Source: Parachlorella kessleri | Taxonomy: Eukaryota > Chlorophyta > Trebouxiophyceae > Chlorellales > Chlorellaceae | Length of the DNA stretch: 51,260 bases | Assembly: GCA_001598975.1 (NCBI GenBank) | Contig: BBXU01000177.1 | Span: 1-51,260, forward strand | Direction: 5' to 3' | In this document: positions 34,121 to 44,859 of the stretch, one piece after another | Layout: each line of letters begins with the position of its first letter | Numbering within the stretch: position 1 is the stretch's first letter | Notes under the pieces: generated by a model | What the model saw: only the letters and a program-made list of their open reading frames with translations | Databases searched by the model: none | Told to the model about the DNA's origin: nothing | Program-made: the position numbers and the translations under genes

Positions 34121-37100
34121 TCACTGCTGTCCTCTCGGCCGGACTGACTGCACATACCCCACCGCCGCGGCGCGCCCACCTCCCCTGTCCCGCACCACCA
34201 CCCTGGCCCCCGGCACCACCCACTCCGGCCGCTTCACGAACCGGAAGCACACCCTGGCCAGGCACCCAAGGTCTGGGTCATGCCTGGCAGCCGCAAGGGA
34301 GGGATGCCGCGCCACCGCCTGTCCTGCTGGCGACTGCTGCTGCTCTTGATGCAAGGGCGGCTGGCCGCCTGGGGGTGACCCTCCCAGCTGGGCTTCCTGC
34401 AGTTTTTCTCTATACCCATCAGCCCAGCCCACTCGTCCCCTGCCCCGGCTGCCTTCCGCCACCAGGCCAACATCGCTAGCTGAGCTCTCGTAGCCGGGCC
34501 CCACGCCCTCGCTGCTGGCGCTGCTGAGCGCGCTGCTCTCGCCGCTCCACGTGCTGCTCAGGCCAGCCAGGGAGGCACCTGAAGTGGCCCGGGGGCTGAA
34601 GCCATACAGGCCTGAGGGGCAGGATGCCGACAATGGTGGTGCGTCTTGCCTGGCCTTGCTATCCTTGAGGCTGCCGCCCATGGTGCTGCGACCGCTGCCC
34701 ATGCGGTGCAGGCTGCCCCAGCTGCCTTCCGCCCGGCCCACAAGGGAGGGGACCCACCCTTCTGCTTGCAGAAGCCGTGCGGCTGCCAGTGCTGGCAGGA
34801 TGGCCTTTGCATCCGCTGACAAGGGCAAATGACTGTCAGCAGCGCCAGTTAGAGTTGAGCACGAGCCCTGCACTCTGGTGTCGCCTGCTGGTGCCAACTC
34901 GTGCATGCAGACCACCTGTGCCGCCTGGTGGATGCTGCCGCAGTGGATGACGGCGGAGTAGACGGCAGGCGAGGGCGGCCGCTTGCTGCTACCACGCCTC
35001 TGCAGCAGGCAAGGGTGCCACATTGATATATTACCATTGGTTGGGTTTCACAACATCGACTTTGTAAGGGACATGGGACCATACAGCGGCAGAATCCCCT
35101 GTGTTGCAAACTGGCCAGTGCAGAAGCACATTGTGTCAGTAGAGCTTGCGCAACAGCTCATGATCACCGCAGTACTAAGCTGGGTTAGTCCTGGGCATAA
35201 TGGACCTCCCCCCACAGTTCCGGCACCACACTCACATGTAACGTCCTGCTGCCGGTGGGAGCTCCAGCTTGGCTGCAGTCGGCAGGCACTCCCTCTCCTG
35301 CTTCTAACCCCTTAGACCCTGGTCGGCATTGCGCCACACAGTATGGGTCCCCCACCTCGGGCTCAGGGGGCCACCTCCCTGCACTCGTGATGACAGTGGA
35401 ACACAGGGGGGAGCAGCCTTGAGCAACTAGCTGGGAGTTCACATGGTTGTGGCACTAGGGTTATGCATGATTGTTGGTTGCCCACGTCCCTGGATGTCAG
35501 ATAAGATGACAAGAGAGAGAGAGCAAGCATCTGCACCCAATTAACCACCAGTAGCCCAGTAAGAGCGCATGAACGACGGACAGGAGGAATAGGGATAGCA
35601 CGTTGCCAGCAGGCTCTAAGTGTTGCAGAGCCCGGCATTATGATGCTGGGTTATTCCTGGGACCTCATTGGAACATGGAGTCTAGATATAAAAGGTCTGC
35701 CTCTACTCTGCCCTGCGTAGCTCTCCCTCAATGTCAAGCAAGTCCCGATCTGAACAACACTACAACACTGCTTTGGGTGTTGCTTACCTGACATGAGGCC
35801 GCGTGGCGGCCACAGCCCCCCCAGCAGCACCAGCTCCGCTTCAAACTCCCAGCAGGGCTCCGGCAGCAGCGCGGGGCTCAGCAGCACTGAGGCCTGCACG
35901 AGGTGCAGCCACACTACCAACAGTCCGTCAGTGCCTCTAGGCAAAGCAGCACACCTGCCTACATGAAACCCAGCCTCAGGTCAGCTTGAAGGAGAGCCAC
36001 CCCTTTCCTGATATGAGGTGAGCGTACCACTGGGCCAGCACAGTCCGTAAGCGCACAGGTCAGGTACACTGTCTTCAATACAAGCACCGCAATTGCTTCG
36101 GTCAGTCTGGCAAGTGGCTGACGCTATGCACGCTCGAACCCCTACCTTGGGGCAGGGAGGCCGCTGGCTGCCTGCAGCGCCTGGCCCTTCCACAAGCCCC
36201 CTTGCGCTGGGCCCGTCTAGATGCTCCGACAGGTCCCAGCAGGTGCCCACAAGGTGCGGCGACGACCCCGCCCCCCTCACACTGCAGCCCGCTGCTGAGG
36301 GGCGAGGCGCCGGCGCCTCTGCGAGGGCCGTCGCTTCAGGTGAGGGAGTGGCAAGTCCACAGGCAGCAGCTGGCCCGCAGCCCGGGACGTCTGCATTTAG
36401 CCCTAGCCCCAGCTGAGACCCCAGTGGGGCACCTGTGTACGCGTCAGCTGCTGGTGCTGCTGCTGGCCCCGCCGCCCTGCTGGCACCTACTGCAGGGCGT
36501 GATGAGTCAGGCCGCCCTCCCTCCACCTCCTCCCCCTCTCCTCCTGCCGCCCCTAGGCTCTCTCCTGGGGCCTCCCCCTGCTCCAGCCTCACAGCCACCG
36601 TAGCTATCTGCCCCTGGTGGACGCACTCCACTGGCATTTGAGACCGGTGGAGGCCAACCACGGAGGCTCGCTGGAAGCCCCAGCAAGGGGAGGGGGCCAG
36701 CCCACGGCCTAGGAGAGCCTGTGGACAAGGCCCTAGCAGCAGCTGGGAGCCGACTGTGAGCGTGCCTGACACCACCCTGCCGCTGTACACTGGCCCCACC
36801 CCCGCCACGCAGAAGCTGGCGTCCACTTGGAAGACCATGGGGTGGCTGCTGCTGCTGCTGGGCGCAGCGGTGGCTGTGGCTGCTACACCTTCAGAGTCGC
36901 CCCTGCCATTGCCAGTGCTTGCGCTGTTGGGCGCTGACTGGTAGGCAGACGGCTGCCAGCAGGTAGGGTACCAGCCCTGCATAGGCTGCGGCAGGCTGAC
37001 GGGGGCGCTGCTGCCAGCCTGGCTGCCCTGTGCCAGCGCCAACCCCTGCTCCAGCCTCGCGGCTAGGCCCACCACTGCACTTCCATCTCCACCGCTGCTG

Positions 37101-40100
37101 CTGCCGCCTACTGAGCAGAGCCCTGGGGCTGCAGCAGCATCCCGTCGAAGGTCAGCTGGGACGCTACCAGCCCTAGCTGCCAGCTGCTCTGCTGCCGCCA
37201 TCCCGGGGCTGTCGCTGCCGTTCGCACCTGCTGCCGCGTCCGCTTCTGGCCGCAGAGCCCCACCCAGGCCGTCCACCTCTGGTCGCAGAGCATGTAGGAA
37301 AGCATGCAGTGGACCCAGGCCGCTCCCGGTGACGCAGGAGACCTTGAAGAGGGCCACCAGCAGTTGGCCAGCTCCGATGCGGCTGTGCAGCATCGAGGTA
37401 GCCAGGTGGCGAGCTTCCGCCTCGCTTTCCACCAGCGGCACCAGGGCCATGGGGGCGGCTGCGGCTGCATCAGGGCCAGCTGCGGCGCTAACGAGGGACC
37501 TGCCGCAGCACGGCAGGAGCAGGCAAGGAACAGCGTCAGGGTCGGCTGCCACCACAGCAGCAGCTCATCGGGACAGGACCCCTATTGCGTACTTTAGAGA
37601 CCCGCCCGCCTCTGCAAGCGAATTGCAACCCTGCCAGACACGCTACGGACCACTCAGAGAACCACCTGGCAGCCCACCAGCATGGGCACCAAAACGTTGA
37701 GGGTCTTGGCGCGCTTATGACCCCAAGCCAGAATTCCCCAGGACGTCAGCACTTGCTGCGGCATGTCTTAGCAGCAACCAAGGCTGCAAGCCCCTCAGCT
37801 CCCAGTGACGAAGGAGACTTTGAAGAGCGGCACCAGCACACACCCCCCCCCCCTCCCCCAAACACACCTAACACACACCACCCTCCCCAATTAAGCAGAA
37901 CGGTCCACCAGCACTTGCCTAATGTCATCCACCAGACTGTCGCTCAACTGCTCCTCGCCCGCGACCAGGTCCACCTTGGTGAGCACCACAAAGGTGGGCA
38001 CACCCAGGGCTAGAGCCACCGCCAGGTGCTCACGACTCACCCACGACACACCTGCGCAGTCAGGCAGGAAAGGCAAAGCATGGGACATGACCCTCGCAGC
38101 CAAGTCTTGATGTTTGGACGGGTGTGCAATGGTGGCCTTAACTTGGTGAGTGATTTGCTGGCTCAGACAACCTGGCATGCCTCCTGGGGTAGGAGAGGAT
38201 ACCCCGCATGCATCCCTGTCAGCTCACAGCTATCTATCCTCTGCATGCACGACCTTGCCGCCGACAACAAATATCTGGCAAGGAGAGTTGCACACGCAGC
38301 AGCGGGGCAGCCACCATACGACATGGGACACCCATGCAGGCATGCAGCGGGAATGACACAGTCTAGCAGCGATACCAGCACTCAGCCCTGCCAGACCAGT
38401 TCACCCCAATCTCCTCTTCTGTTTGCATTGCCTGCCACCATCAACAAATATCTGATCCCAACTAAATGCAACGGAAGCAAGGAGGATGGGCTTTGCCTGT
38501 GACTCAGGCACGGCCTGTAGAATATGCCCTACGCACCTGACACAGCGCAGACACATAGCATGGCATAGTCTGGCAGCATGCACGACAGCCCGTGCAGCGC
38601 GGTCTTGCTGTACTTCTCATGGCCGCCGGTGTCGACAAATCGGATCACTCGTGCCGCCGACCGGGCCACATCAAAGGGCGTGTAGCCCCCAACGCCGCCC
38701 GCCACCCCGCCATAGTTGACAACCCGGCCTGCATTCATGCACCAGTAAACCATGATACATGACGAATGTCTGCAGTTGTGGAGAAGCAAGGGGCGAACCA
38801 CTAGGGCTGTCTGAGCTCGCATTTCGCAAAGTTGGAAGCCAGGAGGAACGCTGACTGGCCTTAAAGTTGGCTCAGGGCTATGACAGCATCCTCGTCTGGC
38901 ACAAACCTGCACACTCAACTGGTGGCCCTAGTGCCATCTCCTCCTAGACCCCCTTCCACTCAGCCATCCAGCTGCTTTACAACAAAAGGCTCCCAGCTCA
39001 GATAACATGTCCAGATGGGCGCAAGGAAGCCAGTCAGACTGGAGTCCGGATGCCGCCATGCTCAGCTGGGCCAGCAGGGCCAGGGGTTGCCCACCTTGTG
39101 CACTGTAGCCCAACGCTTGCTGGGAGACGGAGGACGTGTGGCCACTCTCAATCTCATGCTTGTGCCTGGCGACCGCCGTGCGGGCGCTGCCCCGGCCGTT
39201 GTCCAGCAGCGGCATGCCGCCTGAGCCATGGGTGAGCACTGCCACCAGGGTGCTCTTGCCCGCGTCAACACCCCCCATCACTGCAGCAGCGGGCGCTGGT
39301 CGGGAGGTTGGAGAGTGGCGCCAGGCGAGTGGGAATGGACCCGCAGCAATGCGCTTCTGCTACAGCATGACAGCTGCATGCCTGCCTTACAAGCAGAGCA
39401 CCGGCACAGGCCCAGGGCCTGCACCTTTCACCAGACGGTGAAGCGAGGGCAGCAACGGCCCGTCCATCTTGCCGATCATGTAGCTCCTCCTCCCACCTCC
39501 CCAGACAGATTTGCAACCAAGACACCCGTGTAGCCAGGCCCCACCCTCTCACCTGCCACGCGTAAATCCACATAGTCCACCGCCTTGCGGCATCCCTGCC
39601 GCACCGCCACCACCGCGCACTGCCGACCTCCCTCCACCTCGGGCCGCCGCAGCAGGCTGGCGGCGGCGCCCACCTCCCCCGCCATGGCATCCAGGACCGC
39701 CAGCGATTGCTGCAGCTCCTGGGGGGGAAGCCCCCGGGGGTGTCCATTGTCCTCAACGCCTGCCAGGGTGCAGTGGCCATCACAAAATAACAAGCAGGCC
39801 TGGAGTAGACTTGATCCTACCGTGTGTCCAGCATGCAGGGACCATAGAGCGTGCGCGCACTGCCAGATCTCACAGGGCGCAAGCATTGAGCGTTGACATT
39901 TCACAACCCAGTGTGGGCGTGGTAGCACCAAGGATTATTGTGAAACATAGGTGAATGACAGCAGCACATTATATTGCTCCCAAGCATGCGGTACCTATAA
40001 AGTAGAAGCACTCTCCGCCGCCTTCTGATAGCCTCCACTTCAGCTGTGTAACCTGCACATGCACCACAAGGGGGAATTGCAGGACTGTATCGCCCTCACA

Positions 40101-40801
40101 TCCCTCTCGCACACACAGGCTCCTTCTTAACGGAACCTTCTATATGTTGAGCAGCACAACATTGAAATCCCCCCCCCCCCCCCCCACACACACACGCACG
40201 CACGCACACACACATTCTGCAATTTGCCGCCCAAGCCTTGTTCATGTGAACTTCTTGGAGGGAAAGTTTGGCTTCTCAAAGTGCCAGTGCCTTTCACCCT
40301 GCCTCACCAGCTGGTGGAAGCGGGAGGGTGTAGGCTCAAGCAGTTTCAGCTTGTACTCTATCCGGCCCTCGTCATCCTCTATCCCCAGCAGGCCGTGGGC
40401 GCTGCTGACGTCATGCTTCAGGTTGAGCTTATAGCGCTGCAGGTGAGGCGGCAGCTCTGGCATCCACGGCTCCTGCTGCTGGAGCAGCCTCGCCAGCTCC
40501 TCCTGGCTGTGCCCCTTCCCCTTTTTCTTCTTCTTCCTGCCAGAACCCCTGCGAAGGACAACTAGGCAGCATGGCCAGCAGGCACATAGCGAGCTACTCG
40601 CACCCCAGTGCTCTAACCACTGCAATCCCTGGATGGGGCGCTCATGACGTGAAACAGCCAAGTTGGGGGCTCTCCGAACCTAGGAGTCTTGCTTCGAAGC
40701 GCGGCAGGTTCGCAAGTTGCTACCCAGCGCGTTTCCTGGGTGGGATTCGCCCCAGGCTCCCCTCTAAACGTCGCAAAGTCCTCAGCGTCGAAGTCAAACA
40801 T
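34121..40801 (-). CDS. GTPBP1/GTPBP2-type translational GTPase
   Basis: The protein is an eEF1A/EF-Tu-like GTPase of the GTPBP1/2 group, linked in animals to ribosome rescue and mRNA turnover. Family order is kept: [10 protein letters not shown] (40330-40380); [17 protein letters not shown] (exon 40052-39995) running straight into GVEDNG (exon 39759-39553); P-loop GGVDAGKST with DNGRGSAR and RHKHEIESG (39280-39140); switch [12 protein letters not shown] (near 38620); TKVDL for guanine recognition (near 37980); [11 protein letters not shown] (near 35850); and the C-terminal [17 protein letters not shown] ending at 34121. The ATG at 40801 opens MFDFDAEDF. Its junction with the Lys-rich exon (40548-40308) needs a two-base phase and was not fixed uniquely. 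Long Gly/Ala/Ser/Pro-rich insertions lie between 37300 and 36000 and between 34900 and 34300, inside otherwise conserved domains. They make this protein far longer than animal relatives. Confidence 0.88.
38378..38455 (-). repeat. Dispersed repeat family, copy H (minus strand, inside the GTPase gene)
   Basis: Read on the minus strand it gives TTTGTTGATGGTGGCAGGCA followed by an ATGCAAACAG stretch, like the head of copy A. It falls in an intron of the GTPase gene. A weaker second unit is at about 38205-38281. Confidence 0.5.
40169..40214. repeat. C17 homopolymer followed by a (CA)/(CG) tract, intronic
   Basis: Seventeen C residues in a row are followed by ACACACACACGCACGCACGC and more CA. It lies in the second-listed intron of the GTPase gene (40053-40307) and leaves the splice sites intact. 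Confidence 0.9.
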
Positions 40802-41717
40802 AGCTGAAAACGGTGCTGTAACCGTGTGATCATCTCTATACATGCAGATAGTTCGAGGGAGGTGCCTATGATACTTGAGATATGGCGCCAAATTGCAGGG
40901 CGCGTGAACTCACCTGAAGCCCATGCCCTGCCAGGCCATGCTAGCGTGGGGCCCCTTCAGTCTTTGTATAGTAGTGCAAAGGCACCTCTCAGGCGGCTTG
41001 CAAAACTGGCTTATTTATTGAGGGTGGCAGGGAATGCGAGCAGGGACGAGGTACTGGGATACTGGGCGGACAGGGTTGAATGCAGAATGAGCCTGAGTCT
41101 TGCCTGATTTCTGAGCCAGTAATTCTCTCCCCTGGCTTATTGTCAGCCTGAGTATGGTGGGGTACTGGCCCAGTGGGGTCTAGGCGAGTTTGCTGCCAAG
41201 ACTTGCTGCAGTGCATACAAATGCTCACTGTCCTTGTGTACTTGCCAGGTTCGAAGGAAAGTCTCCAGCTCTCCTTCTGCCCATGCTGCCATGCTTTTGA
41301 TTGCAAGGTGTGGCCAGTCCTCTCCCCTCAACTGTCAGCAATACATCCCTCCATACACCTGCCACCCACCCTTGCAATAACGCGTGATGACGGGGCACAT
41401 GCTGCACCCAAAGTACGTCCAGGCCTACACCTGTCCCAAATCTATCACCCACTTCCACACTACAATAGTTGCAAAGTACAACAACAAACACCAATCCATG
41501 GCACAACAACTTCTCCACATGCAACCAGGAGAGTGGGTGGAGCAAGGACCCTTCACTGCCTACTAATAATCGGCCGCAGCCTATCAAGCGCACATCAGGA
41601 CGGGACTACACAGCAACAAGACAAGCCCTCTGGTAGGTTCCAGACTTATGCAGTCAGATGCTAGCATGCCATATCCCAGCCATAACACCCCTAGCCATGC
41701 CCATTGGTGGGGGCAGG
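40802..41717. other. Spacer: 3' flank of the 41718 gene, repeat copy G, GTPase promoter
   Basis: Both flanking genes are on the minus strand. A near-intact repeat copy lies at 41013-41129, only about 210 bp upstream of the GTPase start codon. Open frames of up to 163 codons on either strand show no domain or splice support. Confidence 0.45.
41013..41129 (+). repeat. Dispersed repeat family, copy G
   Basis: TTATTGAGGGTGGCAGGG head, full GAGCCTGAGTCTTGCC core and end at TAATTCTCTCCCC. It is nearly identical to the first 118 bp of copy D, but stops before the TAAGCTAAGG tail. It may therefore define a natural unit end. Confidence 0.85.
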
Positions 41718-43098
41718 TCAGCGCTTCCTGGGAGTGTAATCCCCCTGTGCAAAGGAGTCGTGCAGCGGCTCTGGGTCGGTAATAGATGCACGGCTGACAA
41801 CGACAACACGCTGAGTATTGGTTCCTCCCCCTCGGTGTGCAGTCGTGAAGCCCTGCACATAGCACTCTTGATGTTAACACCTGCTTTACCAACTTTGTTG
41901 TTGGTAGACGCTGGACACGTCAGACCATGTTAGCAATATCAAATTTATAACGACCTTCAGTGGTCCAGCTATGAATAAGCCACCACCGATGCCATCAATC
42001 CACAAAAGACGTCGAGCTAACACACACCCAAAGCTGTGGCAGGATAGCGGTGACTGAGCAGCTCAACATAACACTCACCCTCGGAGGCTTCCCTTGTATA
42101 GAAGAGACGCGCAGGCTCTGGGGCAACTCATAGTGGGCATCTGACATCGAATTCTGCAGGCCGTGACAGTGTGCAAATCAATATCCACTTTCCAACAGCA
42201 GCATTTGCGAGCACCAACCAAGCCCTGCACCAGTATTTCAAGGACGTAATAGTACAAACAAGCAACATTCACACAAAAACACACTGCAATGCGCACCTGA
42301 AGCCATCCTGGCAAGGGGTCCGATAGGGAGTTGGACACGACGCTGGGCACGATCCTCCGACGGGGGTGGTACTCATACATGCCCTCTGCAACAGCTTGTA
42401 ACAGGCTGCTGGATCAACTTACCGCAAGCTTCCCCATTCAGTCCGCACAGGCACTGACACCCTGCACTCGTGATTGTAGGTTGGCAAGGCCCTATCAGTC
42501 CCTTGTTATCGGTCCCCAGGGCTGTGGTTCTGAACCTACGCTCCACAGTTCCCGCTGGTATGGCAGCCAACACTCACGCCTGCCCAACACCTCAGCCTCA
42601 CCGCTCAGCGAGTTCATGAGATAGTTGGGCTCTGACAGGGAGCTCATAGCTTCCTGCATGTTGCGTGGGCGTGGCGGCTGAGGCTGTGCCCCTGGCTCAG
42701 CATGTGCCACTTGGCGGTCCTTGACGTCGTAGAAGCCGTCACTCATGCTGTTGTGCAGCACTTCAGCGGAATCCTTGCCGGCGCCAGAGCTAGTGGCCAG
42801 GGCCCGCACGGCTGGCGTGCCTACGGCAGGGGCGCCAAGGAGGCAACCCTGTTGGCTGCACTGCTTCCCAGGTTCCAAAGTTGTGGGACTGTTTACACCA
42901 GTAGTCTAGTTGTCTGAAACCCCAGGCTGATAAAAGGCTTGCTCGAGACCTAATGCCTGTGTGTCTGTGGGCCAGCCAAAAACCGACTTCTAGTGCGACA
43001 ATGCGCCATATCCTTATTGCGATCCTACCTTCGAAAGCGCTGCAAACCTTCTTGGAGTGCCTCAGCAGGTGAGAGCGCAGCTGCCCGGCCTGCAACAT
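41718..43098 (-). CDS. Hypothetical, predicted mitochondrial protein with NSMSD-like repeats
   Basis: I do not recognise the family. Five exons close exactly to 203 residues: 43098-43029, 42820-42578, 42385-42297, 42153-42079 and 41852-41718 (TGA). The N-terminus MLQAGQLRSHLLRHSKKV is basic and amphipathic, without acidic residues, and leads into VRALATSS, a typical context for mitochondrial presequence cleavage. A short motif recurs: HNSMSDGFYD, LMNSLSGEAE, SNSLSDPLPG and QNSMSDAHYE, at roughly 25-50 residue spacing. There is no membrane segment. The rest is polar with Pro-rich stretches. The exon 1 donor and exon 2 acceptor were chosen because they are the only phase-compatible pair found. 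The gene faces away from 43338-44859 across 239 bp. A matrix or inner-membrane-associated role is only a guess. Confidence 0.7.
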
Positions 43099-43337
43099 GG
43101 TGTCGAAGGACCAAAGCACTCAACGACCCCTTGGGCAGTAGTGAGGAACTGATGCGCCCCGACACTTCCTGGCAGCCTGGTTATTTTGGTCTGTTTGCGT
43201 TTGTTGTATGCATCTTCTTGAGCTGACCTGGCCCCAGTGGCGGGACCTGTCGGGAGTCCCTTGGACCAACATATCAAGCAAGTCCCTTTACCGTGATGTT
43301 ATCATCTTATAGTGTTTAAACGGTGGCGCTGTCAAAA
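43099..43337. promoter_or_regulatory. Divergent promoter of the two repeat-protein genes
   Basis: The two start codons face apart across 239 bp. The interval includes AT-rich ATGTTATCATCTTATAGTG near 43296. Coordinated expression is inferred only from the arrangement. Confidence 0.5.
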
Positions 43338-44859
43338 ATGCAGTGGCCGCAGTCTGGGCCAAGCTCCTACGTTGCGCCACCAATGTGAGGAGGTTCACGG
43401 CGATAGTTGGGTCACCTTGTGGCCGGAAACATGTGATGGTGTAATCCTGGCTTTTTAAGCGCTAATGCGCGGTTGCGCGGTCCTAACCACCCCCCTGTCC
43501 TCACTATTTAGGCCCGGCACAGCTGGCTATGCTCAAGAGGTTCACCTGCTTCCAAGGCAGCCTGCTGGTCCAGGTCCCAAGGTTAGTGCCGCTGAAAGTA
43601 GCAGTTGCAGCCGAGAAGTGAACGACCTTGTTACCTTCCTGCAGGCTGGCATCTTAACGGTAACGGCCTAACACAGTGAATAAGCGCTGTGCAGGTCACC
43701 GAGTCGGCTTTTGACCCCGCGGACTATTCCAACTCCATGGCCGCAGCAGCGCGGGGCAGGCAGAACCGCTTCATGCAGCAGGCGACTGCAGGGGCGCCGT
43801 ATGCTTGCCAACCTGGCGAGGCTGGTCGCTATCCTGAAGATGTTCATTTAATACCCCGCGGCAAAGAGGTTGTGGGCAAGGTATGGTAACAGAGGATGCA
43901 CTTGGCGTGCCTGGTAGACGCAGCATAGCAGGGCTGCCGGGTCTGGTGCTTAGCAACCACATATCAACCGGCAAGTAGGCCCTTCCTGTGTAGTTCATCA
44001 GCACAAAAATCAACAAAGACCCCAATCCAGTATTGTCGCCGGCCGTGTAGGTCAATGCCTCGGCTTCAGTGGATAGGGAGGTATACTGCGCCAGCCTGCA
44101 GCAAATGGCCCAGGGAAAGCAGGACCGATTCTATCAGGCAGCCACAGCTACAGCGCCTTATGCTGTGCTCGCGCCAGGGGGCACCGACCCGGGCAAGTTC
44201 CCAGCTGACTATGTGCCAGTGCAGAAGCATCGGGAAGTCATGGGTAAGGTCAGTGGGACGACAGGCCTTTTCGGCGCGGCTGTGCTATGAGCTCATCAGA
44301 CCTGGCTTATCAAACAGTACACCATCACTTGCATGGAAGATGCTGAAGCTTTATATCCCATGCTTGCAGCCGTGCAACCAGCAGTTCAACCCAGCCCACT
44401 ACGAGGCTAGCATCAGCAGCCAGCAGAGTGGGAAGTTGGACAGGTACAACCGAGCAGCATCTGCTGCCGCTCCCTTCGCACAAGGGGAGAGCGGCCCTGC
44501 GGGAGGCGCAGATGACCGCTGGGGCCCGCCCGGCAACTTCCACGCCAGGCCACGCAAGCATAGCCAGGAAGTGAACGGCAAGGTGCGTTATGCGTGGCTT
44601 TGCGAGCGTGCTACGGGCTTGCTGTGGGCCAAGCCATGCATATGGAAGCTATGTGTGAAGTTGTGCATACCACCTCGCTTGAGGACTGGCTTGCCCAATT
44701 CCTTAGGCCCAGGCATACTGTGTCGCATTGCAGGTAAATGTGGAGGTATTTGGTCCAGATATGTATGCCTCAACAAAGCTGGCCAACCAGCTGGATGCGC
44801 AGTCCACCCGCACTCGCAACCACGGAATTCCAGGCTTGTTGCGCCAGGACGATAACTGA
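43338..44859 (+). CDS. Hypothetical protein of exon-encoded ~65-residue repeats
   Basis: I do not recognise the family. Six exons close exactly to 279 residues: 43338-43384, 43512-43581, 43695-43880, 44051-44248, 44370-44582 and 44734-44859 (TGA). Exons 3, 4 and 5 each encode one full repeat of 62, 66 and 71 residues, with all boundaries in phase 0. The shared pattern is a start with Y and a Ser pair (YSNSM, YCASL, YEASI), then GRQNRF, GKQDRF or GKLDRY, then Q/A-rich ATAGAPYA, ATATAPYA or SAAAPFA, then a Pro-containing link and an end in PRGKEVVGK, VQKHREVMGK or KHSQEVNGK. Exon 2 holds a partial end unit (EVHLLPRQP) and exon 6 a partial start unit. There is no signal, membrane segment or known domain. 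The phase-0 exons point to growth by exon duplication. The acceptor of exon 5 could also lie 12 bases downstream. Confidence 0.8.

Noticed and set aside
38205..38281. Second reverse-strand member of the dispersed repeat family
   Set aside because: Only a weak head-like match without the GGGTGGCAGG sequence. Mentioned with copy H but not listed separately.
40590..40720. Possible tRNA on the minus strand (GTGGTTAGAGC next to GGTTCG)
   Set aside because: The two boxes are in the wrong order and no acceptor stem pairs.
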